In this document: positions 52,419-60,735 of the stretch, one piece after another
Layout: each line of letters opens with the position of its first letter
Numbering within the stretch: the first letter of the stretch is position 1
Assembly (NCBI RefSeq): GCF_009760915.1
Contig: NZ_VIDQ01000006.1
Location: forward strand, 86,860 to 150,859
Direction of reading: 5' to 3'
From: Azohydromonas aeria
Lineage (GTDB): Bacteria; Pseudomonadota; Gammaproteobacteria; Burkholderiales; Burkholderiaceae_C
Length of the DNA: 64,000 nt
The notes under the pieces: generated by a model
What the model was told of the DNA's origin: nothing
The model's database searches: none
The model's input: the letters and a program-made list of their open reading frames with translations, nothing else
Made by a program: the position numbers and the translations under genes

Positions 52419-53645
52419 ATGAATTCGCGCAGCAGCCCCCCGACCCGCCTTTCCATGACCCAGGTGCTGCTGTGCGGCGCCGCCATCGTCACGCTGTCGA
52501 TGGGCATCCGCCACGGCTTCGGGCTGTGGCTGCAGCCGGTGACGACCGACCGCGGCTGGACGCGCGAGGCCTTCGCCTTCGCGCTGGCGGTGCAGAACCT
52601 GGCCTGGGGCCTGGCCGGCCCCTTTGCCGGCATGCTCGCCGACCGCTTCGGCGCCTTCCGCGTGCTGGTGGCCGGGGCGCTGGCCTACGCGCTGGGGCTG
52701 GCGCTGATGGCGCTGTCGGCCACCACCACCGGCTTCACCGCCAGCGCCGGGCTGCTCATCGGCATGGCGCAGTCGGGCACCACCTACGCCGTGATCTACG
52801 GCGTGATCGGACGCCAGGTCGCCCCCGAGAAGCGCAGCTGGGCCATGGGCGTGGCGGCCGCCGCGGGCTCCTTCGGCCAGTTCCTGATGGTGCCGGTGGA
52901 AAACGGCCTCATCGGCGCCCTGGGCTGGCAGAACGCACTGTTCGTGCTCGGCGCCCTGGCGCTGGTGATCGCGCCGCTGGCGCTGGGCCTGCGCGAGCCG
53001 CGGGCGGTGGCCGCCGCCAGCGGGCTGCCGCAACAGGGCGTGGGCGCGGCGCTGAAGGAAGCTTTCGGGTCGCGCTCGTTCCGGCTGCTGACCGCGGGCT
53101 ACTTCGTGTGCGGCTTCCAGGTGGTGTTCATCGGCGTGCACCTGCCCAGCTACCTCAAGGACCGCGGGCTGGAGCCGCAGGTGGCCACCACGGCGCTGGC
53201 GCTCATCGGCCTGTTCAACGTGCTGGGCACCTACGGCGCCGGCGTGCTGGGCCAGCGCCTGGCCAAGCGCCACATCCTCTCGGCCATCTACGCGCTGCGC
53301 GCGCTGGCCATCACGCTCTTCGTGTCGCTGCCGCTGACGCCGATGAGTGTCTACGTCTTCGCCTCGGTGATGGGCGTGCTGTGGCTGTCCACGGTGCCGC
53401 CGACCAATGCCCTGATCGCGCAGATCTTCGGCGTGCGCCACCTCTCGATGCTGGGCGGCTTCGTGTTCCTGAGCCACCAGCTCGGCTCGTTCCTGGGCGT
53501 GTGGCTGGGCGGCAGGCTGTTCGATGCCACCGGCAGCTACGACGTGGTGTGGTGGATCGCGGTGGCGCTGGGCGTGTTCGCGGCACTCGTGAACCAGCCG
53601 GTGCGCGAGCAGCCCGTGGCCCGGCCCGTGCCGGCTTCCGCCTGA
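52419..53645 (+). CDS. MFS transporter (OFA/monocarboxylate-like)
   Basis: A 408-residue inner-membrane transporter with 12 predicted helices. Features include MGIRHGFGLWLQPVTTDRGW, the MFS motif A region GMLADRFGAFRVLVAG, and GMAQSGTTYAVIYGVIGRQV with VAPEKRSWAMGVAAAAGSFG. The pattern resembles the OFA/MCT-like group that imports organic acids, but the substrate is not predictable. ATG 52419 gives MNSRSSPPTRLSMTQVLLCG. A 45-codon membrane peptide gene starts 15 bases after its stop. Confidence 0.88.
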   Translation: MNSRSSPPTRLSMTQVLLCGAAIVTLSMGIRHGFGLWLQPVTTDRGWTREAFAFALAVQNLAWGLAGPFAGMLADRFGAFRVLVAGALAYALGLALMALSATTTGFTASAGLLIGMAQSGTTYAVIYGVIGRQVAPEKRSWAMGVAAAAGSFGQFLMVPVENGLIGALGWQNALFVLGALALVIAPLALGLREPRAVAAASGLPQQGVGAALKEAFGSRSFRLLTAGYFVCGFQVVFIGVHLPSYLKDRGLEPQVATTALALIGLFNVLGTYGAGVLGQRLAKRHILSAIYALRALAITLFVSLPLTPMSVYVFASVMGVLWLSTVPPTNALIAQIFGVRHLSMLGGFVFLSHQLGSFLGVWLGGRLFDATGSYDVVWWIAVALGVFAALVNQPVREQPVARPVPASA

Positions 53646-53659
53646 GCGGGCCCCGCGCC

Positions 53660-53797
53660 ATGCCGCCGCCGAACGCCCGCCTCAAGCGGCTGCTGGCCTG
53701 GACCGCGGCCGCGGCGGCGCTGGCGCTGGTCTTCGCCGCCTACCTGCAGCCGGCGTTGGCCTTCAGCCTCGCCAACCAGCTCTGGAGCTGCTTCTGA
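53660..53797 (+). CDS. 45-residue single-pass membrane peptide
   Basis: A short ORF with a basic N-terminus (PPPNARLKRLLAW), one hydrophobic helix (TAAAAALALVFAAYLQPALA) and the C-terminus FSLANQLWSCF. The composition, one clean TM and the polar aromatic ending resemble small conserved betaproteobacterial membrane proteins. It lies 14 bases behind the MFS gene and 73 bases before a methyltransferase gene. The function is unknown; it might modulate the transporter. Confidence 0.6.
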   Translation: MPPPNARLKRLLAWTAAAAALALVFAAYLQPALAFSLANQLWSCF

Positions 53798-53870
53798 GCC
53801 GACACGCCCGGCCGCCGCCACGGCGCGCTGCTGCCATTACCCCCCGGACAACCACGACCTTCCCGCCGCC

Positions 53871-54437
53871 ATGCACCCTGGTTCCTCCCCCGCCGACGCC
53901 GCCTCGCCCTGGATCCGCCGCTTCACGCCGCTGCTGCGCCCGGGCTGCACCGTGCTGGACGTGGCCTGCGGCGGCGGCCGCCACGTGCACTGGTTCCTGC
54001 AGCACGGCTTCGAGGCGGTGGCGCTGGACCGCGACACGGACGCCGTGGCGCCGCTGCGCGGCCTGGCGCGCGTGGTCGTGGCCGACATCGAGAACGGCCC
54101 CTGGCCGCTGCTGGACGAGCGCTTCGGCGCCGTGGTGGTGACCAACTACCTGTGGCGCCCGCTGTTGCCGCGCCTGCTCGACAGCCTCGAAGACGGCGGC
54201 GTGCTGCTCTACGAGACCTTTGCCGTGGGCAACGAGACGGTGGGCCGGCCGCGCAGCCCGGACTTCCTGCTGCGCCCGGGCGAGCTGCTCGACGCCGCGC
54301 GCGGGCTGCGCGTGGTCGCCTTTGAGGACGGCTTCCTCGACGCGCCGCCGCGCTTCGTGCAGCGCATCGCCGCCGTGCGCGAGGCCCCAGGCGCGCCGGG
54401 CGTGGCGGATGCCGCGCCGCCACGCCATCCGCTGTAG
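53871..54437 (+). CDS. Class I SAM-dependent methyltransferase
   Basis: A 188-residue predicted methyltransferase. Motif I is TVLDVACGGGRHVHWFLQHG, followed by the acidic residue in AVALDRDTDAV. VVADIENGPWPLLDERFGAV and VVVTNYLWRPLLPRLLDSLE match motifs II-III, and GGVLLYETFAVGNETVGRP is typical of TehB-like small methyltransferases. The substrate is not known. The gene precedes dapA by 67 bases on the same strand. Confidence 0.85.
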   Translation: MHPGSSPADAASPWIRRFTPLLRPGCTVLDVACGGGRHVHWFLQHGFEAVALDRDTDAVAPLRGLARVVVADIENGPWPLLDERFGAVVVTNYLWRPLLPRLLDSLEDGGVLLYETFAVGNETVGRPRSPDFLLRPGELLDAARGLRVVAFEDGFLDAPPRFVQRIAAVREAPGAPGVADAAPPRHPL

Positions 54438-54504
54438 CCCCCGGACGGGGGTCACCCGGAAGGGGGCGGCTAGAATCACCTGATTAAAGGCATCTCCCTC
54501 CCCC

Positions 54505-55386
54505 ATGAAACCGATCACCGGAAGCATCGTCGCCCTGGTCACGCCCCTGCATGACGATGGCAGCGTGGACTACGCCGCGCTGCGCAGCCTCATCGACTGG
54601 CACATCGCCGAAGGCACCGACTGCATCGGCGTGGTGGGCACCACGGGCGAGTCGCCCACGGTGTCGGTGGAGGAGCACTGCGAGATCATCCGCGTGGCCG
54701 TCGAGCAGGCCGCGGGCCGCGTGCCGATCATGGCCGGCGCCGGCGCCAACTCCACGCGCGAGGCCATCGAGCTGTCGGAGTTCGCCCGCAAGGTCGGCGC
54801 CGACTGCACGCTGCAGGTGGTGCCCTACTACAACAAGCCGACGCAGGAAGGCATCTACCGCCACTTCCGCGCCATCGCCGAAGCCGTGGACATCCCCGTG
54901 GTGCTCTACAACGTGCCCGGCCGCACCGTGGCCGATATGGCGCACGACACCGTGCTGCGCCTGGCGCAGGTGCCCGGCATCGTCGGCATCAAGGAAGCCA
55001 CCGGCAACATCGACCGCGCCACCTGGCTCATCAAGCAGGCGCCGCAGGGCTTCAGCATCTACTCCGGCGACGACCCCACCGCCTTCGCGCTGATGCTCGC
55101 CGGCGGCCACGGCAACGTCAGCGTCACGGCCAACGTCGCGCCGCGCGCCATGGCCGAGCTGTGCAAGGCCGCGATGACCGGCGACGCCCGCCGCGCCGTC
55201 GAGCTGCACATGCAGCTGCTGCCGCTGCACAAGCAGCTCTTCGTCGAACCCAACCCCATCCCCGTGAAATGGGCGCTGGCACGCCTGGGCCGCTGCGGTC
55301 CGGCGCTGCGCCTGCCGCTGACCCCGCTGTCCGAAGCCGCCCAGCCGCTGCTGGAGCAGGCGCTGCGCGACAGCGGCCTGCTCTGA
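54505..55386 (+). CDS. dapA: 4-hydroxy-tetrahydrodipicolinate synthase
   Basis: Condenses pyruvate with aspartate semialdehyde, the entry to lysine and meso-diaminopimelate synthesis. The 293 residues have the TIM-barrel motifs [20 protein letters not shown] and [17 protein letters not shown]. The Schiff-base Lys is in [13 protein letters not shown], and the catalytic Tyr is in [11 protein letters not shown]. The length equals the family norm. bamC follows after 85 bases, the same neighbour order as in E. coli. Confidence 0.97.
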   Translation: MKPITGSIVALVTPLHDDGSVDYAALRSLIDWHIAEGTDCIGVVGTTGESPTVSVEEHCEIIRVAVEQAAGRVPIMAGAGANSTREAIELSEFARKVGADCTLQVVPYYNKPTQEGIYRHFRAIAEAVDIPVVLYNVPGRTVADMAHDTVLRLAQVPGIVGIKEATGNIDRATWLIKQAPQGFSIYSGDDPTAFALMLAGGHGNVSVTANVAPRAMAELCKAAMTGDARRAVELHMQLLPLHKQLFVEPNPIPVKWALARLGRCGPALRLPLTPLSEAAQPLLEQALRDSGLL

Positions 55387-55471
55387 GTCCACGCGCTGCT
55401 CCGGTCCGCCGCTCTTCGCGCCTGTCCCGTTTCCCGTCCGCCGCGCGGCGGCGGCTTTTGCGATGCCTGAA

Positions 55472-56605
55472 ATGAATCGTCTCGTCGTCCCGTCCGCGCT
55501 GGTGCTGGCCCTTGGATTCGCCGGCTGCTCCACCATCGAAAACACGCTCTCCGGCGACAAGCTGGACTACCGCAGCCAGGCCAACAAGACCGCGCCGCTG
55601 GAAGTGCCGCCGGACCTGACGCAGCTGGCCCGCGACCAGCAGCGCTACCAGCCGCAGAACGGCCCGGTCAGCGCCGCCGCCTTCCAGCAGCCCGGCGCGG
55701 CCACGCCGGCCGCCAGCGCCGCCCCGGGCGCGCAGCCCGCCACCGCCGCGGTGGCGCCGCAGGCACTCGGCGACGCGCGCATCGAGCGCGCGGGCAACGA
55801 GCGCTGGCTCGTGACCTCGATCCCGCCCGAAGCGCTCTGGCCCCGGCTGCTGGAGTTCTGGCAGGAGCGCGGCTTCAACATCGCCAACGAGAACGCGCAG
55901 ACCGGCGTGATCGAGACCGAGTGGGCCGAGAACCGCGCCAAGATCCCGCAGGACTTCATCCGCCGCTCCATCGGCAAGATCTTCGAGGGCGCCTGGTCCA
56001 CCAGCGAGCGCGACATGTTCCGCACCCGCGTGGAGCGCACCGCGCGCGGCACGGAGGTCACCATCGCGCACCGCGGCATGGAGGAGGTGTTCGTCAGCCA
56101 GATGCGCGACCAGACCCGGTGGGCGCCCCGCGCCAGCGATCCGGGCCTGGAGGCCGAGTTCCTCAGCCGGCTGCTGGTCAAGCTCGGCAGCAAGGAGGAA
56201 GTGGCCCGTGCCGCCGTGGCGCAGGCCTCGGTGCAGGCGCCGCGTGCGCGCGCCATCGCCGGCGACGGCGCCGCGCTGCAGGTGGACGACGGCTTCGAGC
56301 GCGCGTGGCGCCGCGTCGGCGTGGCGCTGGACCGCAGCGGCTTCACCGTCGAGGACCGCGACCGCACCAGCGGGCTGTACTACGTGCGCTACGTCGATCC
56401 CAAGGAAGCCAGCGCCGAGAAGCCGGGCTTCTTCGGCAGGCTCTTCGGCCGCGAGGAGACGCGTGCCACCACCGACCGCTACCGCGTCGCCGTCAAGTCC
56501 GAGGGCAACGCCAGCACCGTGTCGGTGCAGAACGCGCAGGGCCAGCCCGCCAGCGGCGCCGTGGCGCAGCGCATCGTGCAGGCGCTGCTCGACGACCTGA
56601 AGTAA
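55472..56605 (+). CDS. bamC: BamC, outer-membrane assembly lipoprotein
   Basis: Accessory lipoprotein of the BAM complex that inserts beta-barrel proteins. The 377 residues start with a lipoprotein signal ending LGFAGCS. The unstructured lasso (LDYRSQANKTAPLEVPPDLT) that binds BamD is present, followed by a Gln/Ala/Pro-rich linker. Two helix-grip domains follow (about 95-210 and 250-375), with ERWLVTSIPPEALWPRLLEF and DDGFERAWRRVGVALDRSGF. ATG 55472 (MNRLVVPS) is chosen; ATG 55463 adds three residues. It lies directly behind dapA. Confidence 0.9.
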   Translation: MNRLVVPSALVLALGFAGCSTIENTLSGDKLDYRSQANKTAPLEVPPDLTQLARDQQRYQPQNGPVSAAAFQQPGAATPAASAAPGAQPATAAVAPQALGDARIERAGNERWLVTSIPPEALWPRLLEFWQERGFNIANENAQTGVIETEWAENRAKIPQDFIRRSIGKIFEGAWSTSERDMFRTRVERTARGTEVTIAHRGMEEVFVSQMRDQTRWAPRASDPGLEAEFLSRLLVKLGSKEEVARAAVAQASVQAPRARAIAGDGAALQVDDGFERAWRRVGVALDRSGFTVEDRDRTSGLYYVRYVDPKEASAEKPGFFGRLFGREETRATTDRYRVAVKSEGNASTVSVQNAQGQPASGAVAQRIVQALLDDLK

Positions 56606-56648
56606 GCCGGCCTCTCCCCCGGTACACCTCTGGCGTGATCTCCGCGTG

Positions 56649-57425
56649 ATGCGCTTCAGCAGCCTGGGCAGCGGCAGCTCGGGCAACGCCACGCTGGTCG
56701 AGGCCGGCGACCCGGCCCGGCCCACGCGGCTGCTGGTGGACTGCGGCTTCTCGCTGCGCGAGCTCACCCGGCGCCTGGCCGTGCGCGGCGTGGCGCCGGA
56801 CGGCATCGACGCCGTTTTCGTCACGCACGAGCACGGCGACCACGTCGGCTGCGCGCTGACGCTGGCGCGCCGCCACGGCGTGCGGCTGTGCATGAGCGCG
56901 GGCACCTGGTCCGCGCTGCGCCAGGACGAGGCGCCCGCGGCGCTGCACCTGCTGGCCTGCGGCGACACGCTCGACGTCGGTGCCCTGCAACTGAAACCCT
57001 TTGCCGTGCCGCACGACGCGCGCGAGCCGCTGCAGCTGCGCGTGCACGACGGCCAGCACCACCTGGGCCTGCTCACCGACCTGGGCGAGGTGACGGAAGA
57101 TGTCGCGCAGGCCCTGGCCGGCTGCGGCGCGCTGCTGCTGGAGGCCAACCACGACCGCGAGATGCTGCTGTCTGGGCCCTATCCCTGGGTGCTCAAGCGC
57201 CGCGTCGGCGGGCGCTTCGGCCACCTGGAAAACGGCGCCGCGGCCGCGCTGCTGCGCCGGCTGCACCACGGCGGCCTGCGCCACGTGGTGGCGGCGCACC
57301 TGAGCAAGCAGAACAACCGGCCCGAGCTTGCCGCCCAGGCGCTGGCCGCGGCGCTGGACACCACCGAGCGCGACATCGTCGTGGCCGACCCGGCCCTGGG
57401 CTGCGGCTGGCTCGACCTGCACTGA
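56649..57425 (+). CDS. MBL-fold metallo-hydrolase (WalJ/YycJ-like)
   Basis: A 258-residue beta-lactamase-fold protein. SLGSGSSGNATLVE is the N-terminal signature of the YycJ/WalJ group. The metal-binding motif is VFVTHEHGDHVG. LLLEANHDREMLLSGPYPWV and HVVAAHLSKQNNRPELAAQA are further family motifs. Group members are predicted nucleases or hydrolases; some affect DNA repair and cell-wall regulation. It lies behind bamC with a 43-base gap; a GTG one codon upstream is an alternative start. A bidirectional terminator follows. Confidence 0.88.
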   Translation: MRFSSLGSGSSGNATLVEAGDPARPTRLLVDCGFSLRELTRRLAVRGVAPDGIDAVFVTHEHGDHVGCALTLARRHGVRLCMSAGTWSALRQDEAPAALHLLACGDTLDVGALQLKPFAVPHDAREPLQLRVHDGQHHLGLLTDLGEVTEDVAQALAGCGALLLEANHDREMLLSGPYPWVLKRRVGGRFGHLENGAAAALLRRLHHGGLRHVVAAHLSKQNNRPELAAQALAAALDTTERDIVVADPALGCGWLDLH

Positions 57426-57518
57426 GCGCCGGCACCGGCCACCACGGCACGCGCACACCAGCGCGCCGGCGCCCTCTTCTCCTGCCGATCCGATCCTTGC
57501 GGGCGCAACGGGCGCAAA

Positions 57519-57543
57519 AAAAGCCGCCCACGGGGCGGCTTTT
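57519..57543. terminator. Bidirectional rho-independent terminator
   Basis: AAAAGCCGCCC (57519-57529), loop ACG, and GGGCGGCTTTT (57533-57543). It serves the convergent MBL hydrolase (plus) and small lipoprotein (minus) genes. Confidence 0.9.
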
Positions 57544-57561
57544 CGAGGTGCCTTGCTGGAA

Positions 57562-57783
57562 TTACTGCGAAGCAGCCGAGGCAGCGCCGGCGGCGGCGGA
57601 AGCAGCGGCGTCAGCAGCGCCGGCCACGGCGGAGGCGGCGGACGCAGCGGCGTCGGCGGCGGGAGCCGGGGTCGCGACCGGAGCGGGAGCCGGGGCCGGA
57701 GCCGGGGCGGCTTCTTCCTTCTTGCCGCAGGCGGTCAGGGCGGCGGCGGCGATGACAGCAGCCAGCAGGAGCGACTTGTTCAT
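57562..57783 (-). CDS. Small Ala-rich lipoprotein
   Basis: A 73-residue protein. MNKSLLLAAVIAAAALTACG is a lipoprotein signal with Cys19 as the lipidation site. After KKEE, the mature part is a Pro/Ala linker ([18 protein letters not shown]) and an Ala/Ser-rich segment likely to be helical (ASAASAVAGAADAAAS). There is no catalytic motif, so an envelope structural or spacer role is plausible. GAGGAC precedes ATG 57783; an upstream in-frame ATG at 57819 would spoil the signal. It is monocistronic with its own terminator. Confidence 0.75.
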   Translation of the reverse strand: MNKSLLLAAVIAAAALTACGKKEEAAPAPAPAPAPVATPAPAADAAASAASAVAGAADAAASAAAGAASAASQ

Positions 57784-58170
57784 TTGTGTGTCCTCGAATT
57801 CGAAAAGTTGGTCGAACAATTACCGATCGGCTGGGGTGTTCGGAGCCCCGACTCACGTAGACGCGGAACGCTTCTGTGAACCTTGTCCAACGCGAAATTA
57901 TACCGGCGCACTAGGGAAGTTACTTACACAACGCCAGCGCGCCGCCCAGCGAAGGTGCGAGCGTTGCAACGACGCATCACTTCTGTGCCTGCCCGCCGGA
58001 CTCGTTGCCGACAGCCAAAAACAGCCGCTTGCGTTCGCAAACATCCAGCAACGCCCGGTTGGGGTTGCCAGTGTCATGCAACGACCACCCCGGGTACAGC
58101 CCTGTGCTGCGACGGCGGGACCGCACCCGGACACCCCTTCGCCGGGCGATGGGGCAATGGCTGTGCCTTC
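57784..58170 (-). promoter_or_regulatory. Gap with lipoprotein promoter; no confident gene
   Basis: This 387-base gap holds a perfect minus-strand TATAAT box at 57902-57897, about 114 bases before the lipoprotein ATG, giving a long 5' UTR. The -35 element is weak. Short open frames occur between 57977 and 58130, for example one reading SLHDTGNPNRALLDVCERKR on the minus strand, but they lack a good start and no family is recognised. Confidence 0.45.
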
Positions 58171-59313
58171 TTAGCCGGGCAGCGGCAGCACCCAGCCGGC
58201 GGCAGCCCAGTCGTCGAGCAGCTCGCGCGCACCGTCGCTGAGCGCGGCGACCTCGCGCCCCGTGAGCGTGCCGGCGTCGGCCAGGAGGCGCATGAGCCGC
58301 GCGTCGCGCCCGCCGGCGTGGAAGGACTCGCCGTTGATGAAGACGAACTTGTCGTCGTACATCATCCGGCTGCGCCGGTGCAGCGTGACGCCGCCGGCCG
58401 TGTCCACCGCCTCGTCCTGCTCGAACCAGACGTTGGGCTTCGGCTCGCTCAGCAGCTCGCCCAGCGTCGCCTGCAGCAGCGCCGGGTCGCGCAGCGCGCG
58501 CTCCAGCGCCCGGCGCGCGAAGTCCGACAGCGCCGCCGGCACCAGCCCCGGCGTGTCGGTGGCGGGCTGCTTCGGGTCGCGGTAGAGGCGGCCGTGCTCT
58601 TCCTCGTCCATCAGCTCGGGCAGGCGCTGCAGCAGCTCGCGCGCGAGGTCGCCCTCGCAGGGCACGCGAAAGCCCACCGAGCAGGTCATGCACTCGCCGC
58701 CCTCGGCGACGCCGTCGTGGCCCCAGCCCGGGGGCAGGTACAGCAGGTCCCCGGGTTCGAGAACGTGCTCTTCCTGGGGCTCGAAGTGGGCCAGCAGCTT
58801 CAGCGGCACGCCTTCGACCAGCGTGTCGTCCACGACCGGCCCGATGCGCCAGCGCCTTTTGCCGGCAACCTGGATCAGGAACACGTCGTAGTTGTCCTTG
58901 TGCGCGCCGACGCCGCCGCCCTCGCTGGCCCAGGAGATCATCAGGTCGTCGAGGCGCGCCTGCGGCACGAAGCGAAAGCGCGACAGCAGCTCATGAGCGG
59001 CGTCCGAATGCAGGTCCAGGCCCTGCACCAGCAGCGTCCAGCGCGGCTGCTTCACCGGCGGCAGCGCCTGGCGCGGCAGCGGCCCGTGGCGCAGCTTCCA
59101 CGCGTCGCCCTTGGCGACGATGAGGCGGGACTCGACGTCCTCCTGCTGCGCCAGCGCGAACATCTCGGCGCGGCTGACGGGCGGCTCGATGCCCGGGAGC
59201 GCCTGGCGCACCAGCAGCGGCTTCTTCTGCCAGTGCCGGCGCATGAAGGTGGCGGGGCTGAGGCCGCCGAGCAAGGTCGTGGGTTGGTCAATCTGCATTC
59301 CCGGGATTGTCAT
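58171..59313 (-). CDS. roxA: JmjC/cupin ribosomal oxygenase, RoxA (YcfD)-like
   Basis: Likely a 2-oxoglutarate/Fe(II) oxygenase that hydroxylates an arginine of ribosomal protein uL16. The 380 residues begin with PTTLLGGLSPATFMRRHWQK and KPLLVRQALPG. The iron-binding H-x-D is in GGVGAHKDNYDVFLIQVAG, followed by KRRWRIG, and the distal His is in YLPPGWGHDGVAEG. The C-terminal winged-helix/dimer region ends WAAAGWVLPLPG. It is divergent from the SlyD-like gene with only 23 bases between the starts. Confidence 0.88.
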   Translation of the reverse strand: MTIPGMQIDQPTTLLGGLSPATFMRRHWQKKPLLVRQALPGIEPPVSRAEMFALAQQEDVESRLIVAKGDAWKLRHGPLPRQALPPVKQPRWTLLVQGLDLHSDAAHELLSRFRFVPQARLDDLMISWASEGGGVGAHKDNYDVFLIQVAGKRRWRIGPVVDDTLVEGVPLKLLAHFEPQEEHVLEPGDLLYLPPGWGHDGVAEGGECMTCSVGFRVPCEGDLARELLQRLPELMDEEEHGRLYRDPKQPATDTPGLVPAALSDFARRALERALRDPALLQATLGELLSEPKPNVWFEQDEAVDTAGGVTLHRRSRMMYDDKFVFINGESFHAGGRDARLMRLLADAGTLTGREVAALSDGARELLDDWAAAGWVLPLPG

Positions 59314-59336
59314 GCGCGCTGTGGCACATTCCCGCG

Positions 59337-59867
59337 ATGAACATCAACGCACCTTGCGTGGTCAGCCTCACCTGGACGCTGGCCGACGCCCAGGGCCAGA
59401 CCATCGACGAGCTGGCCGACCCGGTCGAATTCTTTTTTGGCGGCGAGGACCTGCTGCCCAAGGTCGAGGAGGCCCTGGCCGGCCACGAGACCGGCCACGA
59501 GGCTTGGCTGCACCTGGAGCCCGAGCACGCCTTCGGCGACTACAAGCCCGAGCTGGTGTGCTTCGAGGCGCGCTCGCTCTTCCCGGACCAGATCGAGCCG
59601 GGCATGGCCTTCGAGGGCCTGCCCGAAGGCAGCGCCACCACCGGCATGCCCGCCGACACCATCTACATGGTCACCGAGGTGTACCCGGAGCACGTCGTGC
59701 TCGACGGCAACCATCCGCTGGCCGGCATCGCGCTGCAGATGCACATCCGCGTGCGCGACGTGCGCGAGGCCACCGAGGAGGAGATCGAGGCCGGCAGCGT
59801 CGGCGACAGCGTGCTGGCGCTGCTGGCGCCCCCGCCGGGCGCGCCGCACGACGAGACCCTGCACTGA
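59337..59867 (+). CDS. SlyD-like FKBP-type peptidyl-prolyl isomerase
   Basis: A 176-residue FKBP-fold prolyl isomerase and chaperone. The FKBP half has VVSLTWTLADAQGQTIDELA and DPVEFFFGGEDLLPKVEEAL. The inserted IF (chaperone) domain lies near residues 60-130, including PEHAFGDYKPELVCFEARS and YMVTEVYPEHVVLDGNHPLA. It lacks the His/Cys-rich metal tail of E. coli SlyD. ATG 59337 (MNINAPCVVS) is preferred to a start 30 bases upstream. A LysE gene follows. Confidence 0.87.
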   Translation: MNINAPCVVSLTWTLADAQGQTIDELADPVEFFFGGEDLLPKVEEALAGHETGHEAWLHLEPEHAFGDYKPELVCFEARSLFPDQIEPGMAFEGLPEGSATTGMPADTIYMVTEVYPEHVVLDGNHPLAGIALQMHIRVRDVREATEEEIEAGSVGDSVLALLAPPPGAPHDETLH

Positions 59868-59889
59868 CTATCTCCCGGAGACACCTGCG

Positions 59890-60516
59890 ATGGATTCGGG
59901 CATCCAGTGGGGCCTCTTCATGGCCGCGTCGCTGGCGCTGGCCTGCACGCCGGGGCCGGACATGATCTACGTCGTCTCGCGCGCCCTGGCCCAGGGCCGC
60001 ATGGCGGGGCTCATCTCCGCCGCCGGGCTGTCGCTGGGACTGGCTGCGCACACCCTGCTCGCGGCCTTCGGCGTCACGGTGCTGCTGCAGACCTCGGAGC
60101 TGGCCTTCACGGCGCTCAAGGTCGTGGGCGCGTGCTACCTGCTGTGGATGGGCGTGCAGCTGTGGCGCGCGGCGCCGCGCATCGACATCCACGCCGCCGG
60201 CGACCGGCTGCCCACGCGCGCGCTGTTCCTGCAGGGCGCGCTCTCGGCGCTGCTCAACCCCAAGCTGGCGCTGTTCTTCCTGGCCTTCCTGCCCCAGTTC
60301 GTGCCCGCGGCCAGCGCCTCGCCGACGCGCGACACCGTGCTGCTGGGCCTGGCCTTCTCCGTCGTGGGCATCGGCGTGCAGGCCCTGGCCGGCTGGGTCG
60401 CGGGCAGCCTGAGCCAGGCACTGCGCCGCAACCCGCGCGCCGTCGCCGGCGCGTTCCGCTTCAGCGGCGCGCTGATGCTGATCCTGGGGCTGCGGCTGCT
60501 GGTGGCGCCGCGCTGA
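59890..60516 (+). CDS. LysE/RhtB-family amino acid exporter
   Basis: A 208-residue inner-membrane exporter with six TM segments. FMAASLALACTPGPDMIYVV is the family N-terminal motif, with the conserved TPGP. GRMAGLISAAGLSLGLAAHT, CYLLWMGVQLWRAAPRI and FLQGALSALLNPKLALFFLA are equally typical. Substrates in the family are basic or neutral amino acids and homoserine lactone-like compounds; none can be assigned. GGAGA lies upstream of ATG 59890. It ends before a strong terminator. Confidence 0.9.
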   Translation: MDSGIQWGLFMAASLALACTPGPDMIYVVSRALAQGRMAGLISAAGLSLGLAAHTLLAAFGVTVLLQTSELAFTALKVVGACYLLWMGVQLWRAAPRIDIHAAGDRLPTRALFLQGALSALLNPKLALFFLAFLPQFVPAASASPTRDTVLLGLAFSVVGIGVQALAGWVAGSLSQALRRNPRAVAGAFRFSGALMLILGLRLLVAPR

Positions 60517-60536
60517 AGTTGCTTCATACGCGAGTG

Positions 60537-60565
60537 AAAACGCCGGCCCGGGAGCCGGCGTTTTT
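60537..60565 (+). terminator. Rho-independent terminator after lysE-type gene
   Basis: AAAACGCCGGC (60537-60547), a six-base loop, GCCGGCG (60554-60560), then TTTTT. It lies 21 bases past the LysE-family stop. The flanking A and T runs make it usable in both directions. Confidence 0.9.
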
Positions 60566-60602
60566 CATGGTGGCGGCGTCACTCATACGGCCGGACAAAA
60601 AA

Positions 60603-60703
60603 CCCGTTCGGGCTGAGCTTGTCGAAGCCTGTCCTGAGCAGGGTCGAAGAGCCGCTGGCGGCGTGACGAGCGCCTGCCCTTCGACAGGCTCAGGGCGCAC
60701 GGG
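60603..60703. repeat. REP-like inverted repeat (CTTCGACA type)
   Basis: CCGTTCGGGCTGAGCTTGTC followed by GAAG (60604-60627) and CTTCGACAGGCTCAGGGCGC (60679-60698) are near-complementary arms. A further partial copy (CCTGAGCAGGGTCGAAG) lies between them. This word family, CTTCGACA(A/G)GCTCAG with its complement, is a widespread dispersed intergenic repeat in proteobacteria. It fills the gap between the LysE gene and the RND operon; no gene is present. Confidence 0.75.
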
Positions 60704-60735
60704 GAAGTGGGTCTGACGGACAAGTCCGTTCCGTA

